DNA of 64,000 nt from positions 180,639-244,638 of the forward strand of contig JAIQGI010000020.1 in the NCBI GenBank assembly GCA_020072565.1. Reading direction: 5' to 3'. Position numbers and translations under genes: made by a program. Below, in pieces: positions 36,294-44,424 of this stretch. Under the pieces are notes generated by a model. That model was not told the DNA's origin and made no database searches. It saw only the letters and a list, made by a program, of their open reading frames with translations. The stretch's first letter is position 1, and each line of letters opens with the position of its first letter. The DNA is from Terriglobia bacterium. Lineage in GTDB: Bacteria; Acidobacteriota; UBA6911.

Positions 36294-37532
36294 ATGATCT
36301 CCCGTCGCCAGTTGTTGATTGCCGCTGCAAAATTGGGACCGCTTGCAGGTGCCGGCCTTGCATGGCCGGCCAGCTCCTGGCGATCGCTCGTGTTCGGTGC
36401 CGGCCCGGACTTTGCCCTTGGCCGCAGCGAGGATCTCGCGAGCACCGCCCCCAAGGCGCGCTATTGGATCTCGGCCGCGACCGCCGGCATCGACTGCCTG
36501 AAGTGCCACAATCCCAAAGACAACCTCTCTGACCGCCAGCATCATGCCAAGGACAAAGACCCCACCGTAAAATGTCTCCTATGCGCGCAAACCTGTGCCA
36601 TCCCCGCCGGCGGCAGAGGCAAGTGCCGTGCCCGGATGAACGTGAAGGGGGAGTTGCGCAGCCTCGTCTATGGCCGGCCCATGGCGACACAGGTCGACCC
36701 GATCGAGAAGAAGCCGTTCTACCATTTCCTGCCCGGATCACAGGCGTTCTCGCTGGCCACCTCAGGATGCCCGCTGCGATGCAAGTTCTGCCAGAATTGG
36801 CAGCTTTCGCAGGCGAGCCCCGAGGATTACTCCACACCGATCATCGGTGCGGCAGACATCGTGAATACGACGGTTGCGCGCGGAATCCCGGTCATCGCTT
36901 TCACCTACAACGAGCCGACGGTGTTTATGGAGTACCTGGTGGACATCGCGAAGGCGGCCCGGAAGCAGAAGCGGCGCTGCGTCATGATCAGCTGCGGATT
37001 CATGAATCCCGAGCCCCTGGTGGAGATGTGCCAAGTCCTCGACGCGATCAAGATCGACCTTAAAGGCTTCGACGAGTCGTTTTATCGCAATGTCTGCAGT
37101 GCGGAATTGAGCCCTGTGCTGCGCAGTATCAAGCAGATCGCCAAGAGCCGCGTTCATATCGAAATCGTCAACCTGGTTGTCCCTACTTTGAATGATTCGG
37201 ACAAGATGCTGCGCGCACTGGTGGACTGGGTCGTGGGTGAGCTCGGTCCGGATGTCCCCGTTCATTTCACGGCTTTTCATCCCGACTACCAGCTTCTGAA
37301 CCTGCCCCCGACCCCGATCAGGACTCTGGAGCGCGCCCGTGAGATCGCGCTCGGCAAAGGAATCCACTATCCCTACGTCGGCAACGTTCCGGACCATCCG
37401 GGCGACCACACTTACTGCCCTGCCTGCGGCAAGATCGTGATCAAGAGGACGGGCTTTTTTATTCTCGAGATGAATCTCAAGGATGGGCACTGCAAATTCT
37501 GCGGCAATGCGATCGCCGGAGTCTGGTCCTGA
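36294..37532 (+). CDS. AmmeMemoRadiSam system radical SAM enzyme with Tat-type leader
   Basis: A 412-residue protein, ATG with GGGGGA upstream. The N-terminus (MISRRQLLIAAAKLGPLAG) has a twin-arginine leader. Residues ~65-85 contain CLKCHNPK, a CXXCH heme-type motif absent from usual family members, then the family's own CLLCAQTCAIPAGGRGKC. The radical SAM cluster motif is CPLRCKFCQNW, with EPTVFMEY downstream. The C-terminus has CPACGK and CKFCG knuckles and ends IAGVWS. The reaction is unknown. The next gene encodes its fused Memo-AMMECR1 partner, 103 bases downstream. Export of a radical SAM enzyme would be unusual, so the leader deserves testing. Confidence 0.93.
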   Translation: MISRRQLLIAAAKLGPLAGAGLAWPASSWRSLVFGAGPDFALGRSEDLASTAPKARYWISAATAGIDCLKCHNPKDNLSDRQHHAKDKDPTVKCLLCAQTCAIPAGGRGKCRARMNVKGELRSLVYGRPMATQVDPIEKKPFYHFLPGSQAFSLATSGCPLRCKFCQNWQLSQASPEDYSTPIIGAADIVNTTVARGIPVIAFTYNEPTVFMEYLVDIAKAARKQKRRCVMISCGFMNPEPLVEMCQVLDAIKIDLKGFDESFYRNVCSAELSPVLRSIKQIAKSRVHIEIVNLVVPTLNDSDKMLRALVDWVVGELGPDVPVHFTAFHPDYQLLNLPPTPIRTLERAREIALGKGIHYPYVGNVPDHPGDHTYCPACGKIVIKRTGFFILEMNLKDGHCKFCGNAIAGVWS

Positions 37533-37635
37533 TATGCTTTGAAAAGCCGCAGCTTGCTGCGCGCCGCTCCGCACCGGGCGACAGGAGTTATAGTTTGAAT
37601 TGCAGTTCGCATCAGTCTAACGAAAGACCACAGCC

Positions 37636-39183
37636 ATGAAATCCATCCAAATGCAATTTCTTCTGCTCCCTCTGCTGCTCGCCTGCTGCATTCCCACGGG
37701 CGTCGGAGAGCAGACGGCGGCCAATGTGCGTCCCGCAGCCGTGGCCGGCCAGTTCTACCCTTCCGATCCGGCCCATCTGAAGCTCGCCGTGCAGCAATTT
37801 CTCGAGGACGCTCTGCCTGCCACAATCGAAAAGCCGGTAGCCCTCGTCGTTCCGCATGCCGGGTACATCTTCGCGGGTCAAATCATCGCCGATGGTTATC
37901 GCCAGGTGAAGGGACAGAACTATGAAACGGTGGTGATTCTCGGCACCAACCACGGTGCCAATCAAGCGAGCCTCGAGTTGACCGGCATTTCCGTGTACCC
38001 GAGCGGCGCCTACCGGACACCGCTGGGAGATGCGCAGATCGACACGACGATCGCAAACGCGCTGCTGGCGGAGGACACCGATTGCTCGGCAAATATCGGA
38101 GCCCAGGCGAAGGAACACTCGATCGAGGTTCAGGTTCCTTTTGTCCAGACCCTGTTTCCCTCGGCCAAAATCGTGCCTGTGATGATCGGCATGCCGGATC
38201 CCTCCATGTGTGCGCGATTCGGCAAGGCACTGGCCAAGGTGGTCAAGGACAAACGCGTCCTGATCGTCGCCAGCTCCGACCTTTCGCATTTTCCCGGATA
38301 TGAGGACGCGGCAAACGTGGACCGGCAGACGCTGGAAGCGATCGCCCAGATGGATCCCGTGCAGTTCAGCGCAAAAGTGCAGTCATTGATGGCGCGCAAT
38401 ATCCGCAGCCTGGACACCTGCGCCTGCGGCGAGGCTCCGATCCTTGCCGCCATGACCGCTGCGAAAGCCCTGGGCGCTACGCACGGCGTGGTTGTGAGCT
38501 ATGCGAACAGCAGCGATGCGACGATCCAGGACCGGTCCCGCGTGGTGGGATATGGATCGGTCGTCTTCACCACTGGCGCCGGGGCTCCGGACGTCAAAGC
38601 CCTGAGCCGCCCCGCCGAGTCCCCGCCCTCGGGCGCGCTGCAAGCCGCCGACAAAAAAACGCTGCTGAAATTCGCTCGCCAAAGCCTGCAGCGTTATCTC
38701 GCCACCGATACCGTCCCGCTGTCCCGAAAACTGGCGCCCAGGCTGCAGTTTCCTCAAGGCGTCTTCGTCACTCTCAAAGATCATGGCGAGCTGCGCGGCT
38801 GCATCGGGCACCTCGTCGGAGATTATCCTCTCGGCCTGACTACGGGTTTCATGGCCGTCGAGGCAGGCGTGAATGACACCCGCTTTTCTCCTGTCACGCT
38901 CAAGGAGCTTGCCGGCCTTGAAATCGAGATCTCGGTGATGACGCCCATGAAGCCCGTCGCAAAGCCCACGGACATCGTAGTGGGACGGGATGGCGTGGTG
39001 ATCCAGAAGGATGGCCGCTCCGCTGTTTTCCTGCCTCAGGTGGCGACAGAACAAGGTTGGGGCCTGGCGGAGATGCTCGACAATCTCTGCATCAAAGCAG
39101 GATTGCCCAGGGACGGCTGGAAGAGCGGCGCGCAGTTCAGGGTCTTCCAGGCCGACGTCTTCAGCGAAAGCCAGTTCAAGTGA
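37636..39183 (+). CDS. AmmeMemoRadiSam fusion protein: Memo (AmmeB) plus AMMECR1 (AmmeA)
   Basis: A 515-residue fusion. Residues 1-24 are a lipoprotein-like signal (LLLPLLLACCIP, cysteine after LLA). Residues ~33-300 are a Memo domain: VRPAAVAGQFYPSDP, VVPHAGYIFAG, LGTNHGANQ, KEHSIEVQVPF, ASSDLSHFPGYEDA and the CACGEAPI segment, with histidine metal ligands in VPHAGY, TNHG and LSHF. Residues ~330-510 are an AMMECR1 domain with QFPQGVFVTLKDHGELRGCIG. In other genomes A, B and radical SAM are separate genes, so the fusion confirms that they act together. Function of the system is not established. Confidence 0.93.
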   Translation: MKSIQMQFLLLPLLLACCIPTGVGEQTAANVRPAAVAGQFYPSDPAHLKLAVQQFLEDALPATIEKPVALVVPHAGYIFAGQIIADGYRQVKGQNYETVVILGTNHGANQASLELTGISVYPSGAYRTPLGDAQIDTTIANALLAEDTDCSANIGAQAKEHSIEVQVPFVQTLFPSAKIVPVMIGMPDPSMCARFGKALAKVVKDKRVLIVASSDLSHFPGYEDAANVDRQTLEAIAQMDPVQFSAKVQSLMARNIRSLDTCACGEAPILAAMTAAKALGATHGVVVSYANSSDATIQDRSRVVGYGSVVFTTGAGAPDVKALSRPAESPPSGALQAADKKTLLKFARQSLQRYLATDTVPLSRKLAPRLQFPQGVFVTLKDHGELRGCIGHLVGDYPLGLTTGFMAVEAGVNDTRFSPVTLKELAGLEIEISVMTPMKPVAKPTDIVVGRDGVVIQKDGRSAVFLPQVATEQGWGLAEMLDNLCIKAGLPRDGWKSGAQFRVFQADVFSESQFK

Positions 39184-39213
39184 AATCAGCTTCGCCCGGC
39201 TTTTATTGAGTTC

Positions 39214-41382
39214 ATGACCTATCTCTTCATCATCGGGCTTGTCTCCATTCTCGGGCAGGCAGTGCTGCTCCGGGAACTGAATGTCGCCTTTTACGGCATC
39301 GATCTGATCTATGCCCTTGCGCTTGGCGTCTGGCTCGTCTGGACCGCGCTTGGGGCGGTGATCGGCAGGGGAAACCTCAATCCGTCGCGCGCCTGGGTAC
39401 GCGGTCTTTTCTTCTTGTTCTCGCTCCTGTTGCCCGCGGATGTGGTGTTCATCCGCGCCATCAGGACACTTTTTTCCGGGGTACCCGGCGCCTACCTGTC
39501 CTTTACCGACCAGATTCTGGCGATGTCGGCAGCGCTGCTGCCGATCGGGTTCCTTTCGGGATTGATTTTTCAGTGGGCAGCCAAATTGCACATTGCCCGC
39601 GTGCGCACTCTTGCCGCGGCCTACGCCGTCGAAAGCACAGGCGGATTGGCCGGCGGGCTGTGTGCAACTCTGTTCCTCAGGTTCGGGCTGCAGAACCTGA
39701 CCATCGCCATCCTCTGCTCACTCTTCTCACTGTTCGGGGCTTTGGCCGTCCGCGCCGGGAAGAACTGGTGGCTGCGCGGGGCTGCCGGGTGCACATCCGT
39801 GCTGCTGTTTGCGCTGCTCTGGCGTGCCGGGCCGATCGATCTTGCGACGACATCCTGGGCCCACCCGCAACTGCTGGCCAGCCGGGACACCCCTTACTGC
39901 CGCATTACTGTGACCCGGCAGGGGGGTCAGATCGCCGTCTATGAGAACGACGCCCTTTCATTCGAAACCGAAGGCACCGATGCCGAAGAATTCGTTCACA
40001 TGGCGGCGCTGCTTCATCCGCACCCGGCGCGCGTGCTGATCCTGGGCGGCGGCATCGAAGGCAACGTCAAGGAGATCCTCAAGCATGCGCCGGCGCAGGT
40101 GGATTATGTTGAGTTGAATGCCATGTTGCTGACGCTGGTGGTGCCCAATCTGCCCAGGGATTTTCAGGAGGCATTGCACGCAGCCCCGGTCCATGTCTCG
40201 GTCGCCGACGCGCGGCGGTTCCTGGAGAATTCGGGCCGGTACGATCTCATCCTGATAGGCATGCCGGAGCCCGCGTCCGGCCAGTCGAACCGGTTTTACA
40301 CACTCGAGTTTTTCAACCAGTGCGCCGCACACCTCAATCCGGACGGGATCGTCGCGTTCCGGCTGAGATCGGCCGAAAACCTCTGGACGCCGCAACAGAC
40401 CGGGCGGGCGGTGAGCATCTATCGGTCGTTGAAGGCGGCTTTGCCCCGGGTTCAGGTTCTGCCGGGTGGGACCAACGTGTTCGCAGCTTCGAGGCAACCC
40501 CTTACCAGCGACCCTGCGCTCATCGCGGCGCGCCTGCAAGCACGCGGCATATCCGCCAGACTGGTCTCCGTGCCCTATATCCGCTACGTCTACACCAACG
40601 ACAGGTTCACGCGGATCGCGCGCACGCTCGAAACGGAAGTGGCCCCGCTCAACACCGATGTGCGTCCGATTTGCTACCAGTACACCCTCATGATCTGGCT
40701 GTCCAAGTTCTACCCGGGCCTGGCCGCCTTGGATATTTCGTCCCTCATGTCCTCAAGCCTATTTCGTCAACCGGTCGTATGGGTCCTGGCAGCGGCAGCA
40801 CCGGCTTTGTTCCTCATCAGCCGCCGGCGCGCTTCCTTGCGCCGGACGCTGCTCGTTGGTGTTGCGGCTTTTGTGGGGATGATTCTCGAAACCCTGCTCG
40901 TGCTGCATTACCAGGTCAAGAGCGGTATCCTGTTTCAGGACATCGGCGTCTTGCTCATGAGTTTCATGGCCGGCCTCGCCCTGGGCGCGTTCGTGACCAA
41001 CAACCGGGTCTTCAGCGGCAGCCGCAAGACGCCGCTCTGGTATGGTTTCCTCCTGGTTGGGGGATTCGCCTTGTTCAGCCTGGTAATGAGCGCTGGGATC
41101 CGCTTCGGCTTGATTGACGGTCTCGCAGAAATCACCGGTTTGCTGCTGATCACAGGTTTTTTGGTTGCCGCCGCCTTTGCCTATGCAAGCCTGGAAGGCG
41201 TCCGCGACCAGAGAGCAGTGGTGGCACCGATTTATGCGGCCGACCTGATCGGCGGCTGCCTGGGCTCGCTGGCAGGCAGCCTCCTGCTGATCCCGATCGC
41301 CGGCCTGGTCGCGACCGCAGCTGCCATGGCCCCACTGGCTCTGCTGTGCGCGCTACTGTTGGGATGGGGACGATCTCAATGA
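39214..41382 (+). CDS. Membrane-embedded spermidine-synthase-like protein
   Basis: A 722-residue protein. About seven N-terminal membrane segments (LGQAVLLRELNVAFYGIDL onward) precede a soluble spermidine/spermine synthase-like Rossmann domain (residues ~215-420: VLILGGGIEGNVKEIL, VDYVELNAML, VSVADARRFLENSGRYDLILIGMPEP). Seven or so C-terminal membrane segments follow. The catalytic signature of true SpeE is altered (GMPEP where SpeE usually has a DSTDP-type sequence), so polyamine synthesis is uncertain. It begins 30 bases after the Memo-AMMECR1 gene and is probably in the same operon. Confidence 0.8.
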   Translation: MTYLFIIGLVSILGQAVLLRELNVAFYGIDLIYALALGVWLVWTALGAVIGRGNLNPSRAWVRGLFFLFSLLLPADVVFIRAIRTLFSGVPGAYLSFTDQILAMSAALLPIGFLSGLIFQWAAKLHIARVRTLAAAYAVESTGGLAGGLCATLFLRFGLQNLTIAILCSLFSLFGALAVRAGKNWWLRGAAGCTSVLLFALLWRAGPIDLATTSWAHPQLLASRDTPYCRITVTRQGGQIAVYENDALSFETEGTDAEEFVHMAALLHPHPARVLILGGGIEGNVKEILKHAPAQVDYVELNAMLLTLVVPNLPRDFQEALHAAPVHVSVADARRFLENSGRYDLILIGMPEPASGQSNRFYTLEFFNQCAAHLNPDGIVAFRLRSAENLWTPQQTGRAVSIYRSLKAALPRVQVLPGGTNVFAASRQPLTSDPALIAARLQARGISARLVSVPYIRYVYTNDRFTRIARTLETEVAPLNTDVRPICYQYTLMIWLSKFYPGLAALDISSLMSSSLFRQPVVWVLAAAAPALFLISRRRASLRRTLLVGVAAFVGMILETLLVLHYQVKSGILFQDIGVLLMSFMAGLALGAFVTNNRVFSGSRKTPLWYGFLLVGGFALFSLVMSAGIRFGLIDGLAEITGLLLITGFLVAAAFAYASLEGVRDQRAVVAPIYAADLIGGCLGSLAGSLLLIPIAGLVATAAAMAPLALLCALLLGWGRSQ

Positions 41383-41428
41383 GGCGTGACGCGTATTTCG
41401 TCCATCATCCGTCACTTGAAAAGGAAGT

Positions 41429-42409
41429 ATGATCGCGGTCCACCTGGAAAATGGCCGGGTATCCATCCGGCACAGGCCGCGCCCGCACCGGCCGGACGGG
41501 TTCGCATTGGTCCGTCTGGTATGCGCCGGCATCTGCAACACCGATCTGGAACTCCAGCGGGGCTACTACGGCTTCCGCGGCACGCCCGGTCACGAATTTG
41601 TCGGCGAGGTTGTCGCTGCCGATGAATCCCGCCTGCTGGGCCGGCGCGTGGTGGGAGAGATCAATCTCGCCTGCGGCAAATGTGCGTGGTGCCTCCGCGG
41701 ACTCGGCCGGCATTGCCCCGGGCACAGGGTGCTTGGGATCGTGCGGCAGCCCGGCGCGTTCGCCGAGTACTTCGTCCTGCCGGAGTGCAACCTCCATATT
41801 GTGCCGCAATCGATGCCTGCGGAGCGCGCCGTCTTCACGGAACCGCTGGCGGCCGCCTGTGAGATTCTGGATCAGGTGCGCATACCGCAGGGTGCTCCCA
41901 CAGCAGTCCTCGGGGACGGCAAGCTCGGGCTCCTGGTGGCGCAGGTACTCCATCGGCATGGAGCCGAGGTGCATTTGTACGGGCATCACAGGGAGAGATT
42001 GCGCATCGCCGGCGTCTCAAGCATCCGGACGGGGTATTCACCAAAACGGCCGCGCGCGATCTACGACTGGGTGGTCGAGGCCACCGGTTCCACTGCGGGC
42101 CTGCACCAGGCAATACAGCTGGCCCGCCCCCGCGCCACGGTCGTGATGAAGTCGACCGTCCATGGTCTTGTGCCCATCGACTCCGCCCGCCTGATCGTGA
42201 ACGAGATCACTCTGGTCGGCTCGCGCTGCGGCCGGTTCGAGCCGGCGCTGCGTCTGCTGCGTGATGGCAAAGTCCGTGTGTCCGAGATGATCTCCGCCCG
42301 GGTCCCCCTGGCCGAAGCTCAGCGCGGGTTCGCCCTCGCCGCCGCAAAGGGCTCTCTCAAAATACTGCTGATTGCCGATGGAACGGCAGATGATCGCAGC
42401 GCGGCGTAG
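41429..42409 (+). CDS. Zinc-dependent alcohol dehydrogenase-like (MDR) protein
   Basis: A 326-residue medium-chain dehydrogenase. The catalytic zinc site is CAGICNTD and GHEFVGEV. The structural zinc site is CGKCAWCLRGLGRHC. The coenzyme domain has AVLGDGKLGLLVAQVL (the GXGXXG is degenerate, G-D-G-K-L-G). It is probably a polyol or alcohol dehydrogenase; the substrate is not clear. It starts 46 bases after the spermidine-synthase-like gene. Confidence 0.87.
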   Translation: MIAVHLENGRVSIRHRPRPHRPDGFALVRLVCAGICNTDLELQRGYYGFRGTPGHEFVGEVVAADESRLLGRRVVGEINLACGKCAWCLRGLGRHCPGHRVLGIVRQPGAFAEYFVLPECNLHIVPQSMPAERAVFTEPLAAACEILDQVRIPQGAPTAVLGDGKLGLLVAQVLHRHGAEVHLYGHHRERLRIAGVSSIRTGYSPKRPRAIYDWVVEATGSTAGLHQAIQLARPRATVVMKSTVHGLVPIDSARLIVNEITLVGSRCGRFEPALRLLRDGKVRVSEMISARVPLAEAQRGFALAAAKGSLKILLIADGTADDRSAA

Positions 42410-42424
42410 GCGCTGCCAAAAGCT

Positions 42425-42585
42425 GCCACGAAAAGCCCGGTGCGGAATATCCGCAACCCAAAGCCTCAACGCAGAGGGAGCAGAGGCCTTTCGCTTCTGC
42501 CTGATTTTTCTCCGCGACCTCCGCGACCTCTGCGTGGATCTTTTGCTTTTCTTGCCTGAATGGCAGGGATTTGCAGGTAAGTATT
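42425..42585. repeat. Long intergenic repeat, copy 1
   Basis: About 161 bases whose reverse complement matches 45978-46149 over its whole length at roughly 75-80% by eye. It is bounded by GCCACGAAA on the left and AAGTATT on the right. Its core is itself palindromic (AACGCAGAGG... to ...CCTCTGCGT). No protein is encoded. It lies between the dehydrogenase gene and the 3' end of the DUF1648-type gene. Confidence 0.85.
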
Positions 42586-42611
42586 GCGAAATTGCTGTTC
42601 GTGAATCGTGC

Positions 42612-43724
42612 CTATCCTTTCAGCCTTGCCATCACAGCGATCGCCACCAGCGCGCCGAGGAACAGCAGGAGAAGAAACACCGCCTTCGGGTTGCCGAAAT
42701 TGATCGTGTAGCCAAAGCCGAAACGGCGCTCGACAAAGATCGAGGGATCGTTCCGGTTGACATAAAACGAGCCGAGCACCCAATGCCGGTTGTCCGCGAG
42801 CCCGTCCGTGAGCGGCGCGTTGCCGGCGCCGCGCTCCAGACGGGCTCCGCCCTGGCCATAGCGCAAGGCAAGATAAAGCGTGCCGCCGAGTGCGAAGGCC
42901 ACCAGGCCGATGGCAAGCGCCATCCCGACGGGGGATAGCCTGGCAGCAAGGCCCAATCCGACGCGAATTGAACTGACCGACATCAGCGTCAGCATAGCGG
43001 TTACGACGACAGACATGCAGCCCAGAAACCATGTAATCGCCTGGCGGAAGCGGGTTTGAGCTTCGATGGAGATCTGTGTCTGGGGAAAGCGGACCGCGCG
43101 CTTGGCCCTGGCGGTCAGAATTACGATCCCGCCCATGCCGATCCCCAGAACCAGAGTCAAGAGCGGTAGCAGCATCACCGTCCAGAGTGTTTTCGGCCGC
43201 CATGCGTCGGGTGCGCCGCTCGGCCCGAAGTGCGTCGGGATACGCACCGGCAGATCGGCGTAGTGCATCGCGGCATAGCTCATGGCGACGATGCCGCCCA
43301 TGATGCCGATCACCAGAACGAGGATCGCCGGCCATAACGACCCTTGCCGCACATCCAACACCGCCACCGCGGGCGGCGGTGATCCCGGTGCAGCCAGCGC
43401 GCGCGCACGGAAATATGTCCGCAGGAATAGCAGGAGGTAACCGCCGGTGAGCAACAACGGCGCTACGGACGCCACCAACGGCTTATGAAATCGCAGGAAA
43501 AGGGCCACCGCGATGCCGAGGCTCGCGACGGACCAGAGGGCGATGCCGATCTGCCAGCCTCTCATGATCCGCCTCGCCTCTGTGCCGTCCCAGCACTCCT
43601 CGCCCACGTAGACGCCGAAAAGCAGCCCACGCCGTGATATGCGCGGATAAAGGAGGAACAGCCCGCCGATCACCGCGGTCTCCACCAAAAGCATGAAGAT
43701 GAATACACTCGTAGCCAAGCTCAC
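42612..43724 (-). CDS. DUF1648/DUF5808 membrane protein
   Basis: A 370-residue protein with about nine membrane segments. The middle holds a DUF1648-like motif (LPVRIPTHFGPSGAPDAW). The C-terminal ~55 residues form a DUF5808-like domain (HWVLGSFYVNRNDPSIFVERRFGFGYTINF, in part). Bacillus homologues in this group are encoded with YtrA-type GntR regulators and are linked to cell-envelope stress. Here the GntR gene is immediately upstream in the same operon (8 bases). Confidence 0.82.
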   Translation of the reverse strand: MSLATSVFIFMLLVETAVIGGLFLLYPRISRRGLLFGVYVGEECWDGTEARRIMRGWQIGIALWSVASLGIAVALFLRFHKPLVASVAPLLLTGGYLLLFLRTYFRARALAAPGSPPPAVAVLDVRQGSLWPAILVLVIGIMGGIVAMSYAAMHYADLPVRIPTHFGPSGAPDAWRPKTLWTVMLLPLLTLVLGIGMGGIVILTARAKRAVRFPQTQISIEAQTRFRQAITWFLGCMSVVVTAMLTLMSVSSIRVGLGLAARLSPVGMALAIGLVAFALGGTLYLALRYGQGGARLERGAGNAPLTDGLADNRHWVLGSFYVNRNDPSIFVERRFGFGYTINFGNPKAVFLLLLFLGALVAIAVMARLKG

Positions 43725-43732
43725 CCCCCTGA

Positions 43733-44140
43733 TTACTTTCCTCCACGCGCGTCGAGATCAGAGAGTTCACGCTCGATGCGCCGGCGCAACTCGGAAGTGC
43801 TCAACCCCGCCTGTCGCATGCGCGCAAGCACGACGCCGAGCTCTTCGTTCAATCCTTCGATGACAGCCCCGTCGGCATCCCGGGCGGGGGACGCGACCCT
43901 TGCGCCCGCGCGGTCACGAATCACCACGAAGCGCTCGTCTTCGAGAATACGATACGCGCGCGCCACCGTGTTGAGGTTGACCCCGAGATCGGATGCGATC
44001 GAGCGCACCGAGGGGAGCACGGTGCCCGCCGGCAATTCACCGGAAGCGATGCGCGCGCGGATCTGGCGCGCGATCTGGGCATAAACCGGCTCTTCTGAAC
44101 CCCAATCCACCAGGATCACCGGCATCGGAAAGGCAGTCAT
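43733..44140 (-). CDS. GntR-family (YtrA-type) transcriptional regulator
   Basis: From ATG 44140 the product is 135 residues. The N-terminal winged helix begins DWGSEEPVYAQIARQIRARIASGELPAG, with LPSVRSIASDLGVNLNTVARAYRILE. Only a short helical tail follows (about 50 residues), the YtrA layout. The frame extends upstream to 44353, but this would run through the operator and an intergenic palindrome, so I reject it. The start lies only nine bases after a 22-bp inverted repeat. It probably represses its own operon. Confidence 0.87.
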   Translation of the reverse strand: MTAFPMPVILVDWGSEEPVYAQIARQIRARIASGELPAGTVLPSVRSIASDLGVNLNTVARAYRILEDERFVVIRDRAGARVASPARDADGAVIEGLNEELGVVLARMRQAGLSTSELRRRIERELSDLDARGGK

Positions 44141-44148
44141 GTTTGGTA

Positions 44149-44170
44149 CTGTATACCTTTTGATATACAG
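44149..44170 (-). promoter_or_regulatory. Operator/promoter of the gntR operon
   Basis: A perfect inverted repeat, CTGTATA, 8-base spacer, TATACAG. On the minus strand the inner arm supplies a TATACA -10 element, with TTGCCT as a possible -35 about 15 bases upstream. The start codon is only a few bases after the arm, so the transcript would be leaderless or nearly so. A repressor bound here would block the core promoter. Confidence 0.6.
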
Positions 44171-44228
44171 AGGCAAGGAAATTCCGTAAACCCGGATTAT
44201 TCGTGAATGTGCGACCAAAATGCAGTTT

Positions 44229-44352
44229 TGGACGCGGAAAAACGCCGACCGACGCTGACCGTTCGCTCTTGGTCGGCGTGCAGGAGCTTTTGCCGCGCCG
44301 CAGGCGCCGGCGCTTCGCGCTGGTCCTGCTTGCCCGCGTTTATCCGCGTCCA
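44229..44352. repeat. Intergenic palindromic element GGACGCGG
   Basis: TGGACGCGGA at 44229-44238 pairs with TCCGCGTCCA at 44343-44352. Between the arms are further partial inverted segments (GCCGACCGACG and GGTCGGCG). It fills the spacer between gntR and the ASKHA gene. No gene is visible in it. Confidence 0.65.
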
Positions 44353-44424
44353 ATTCTGTTGCTTGTCACGGGCGTGCGCTTCTGCTTCATGAATCATTCA
44401 GGTCAGGGGCCTGTCGCCGAACCA

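Noticed and set aside
38383..39591. 402-codon open frame opposite the Memo-AMMECR1 gene
   Set aside because: Composition of a shadow frame; the + strand product has clear domains.
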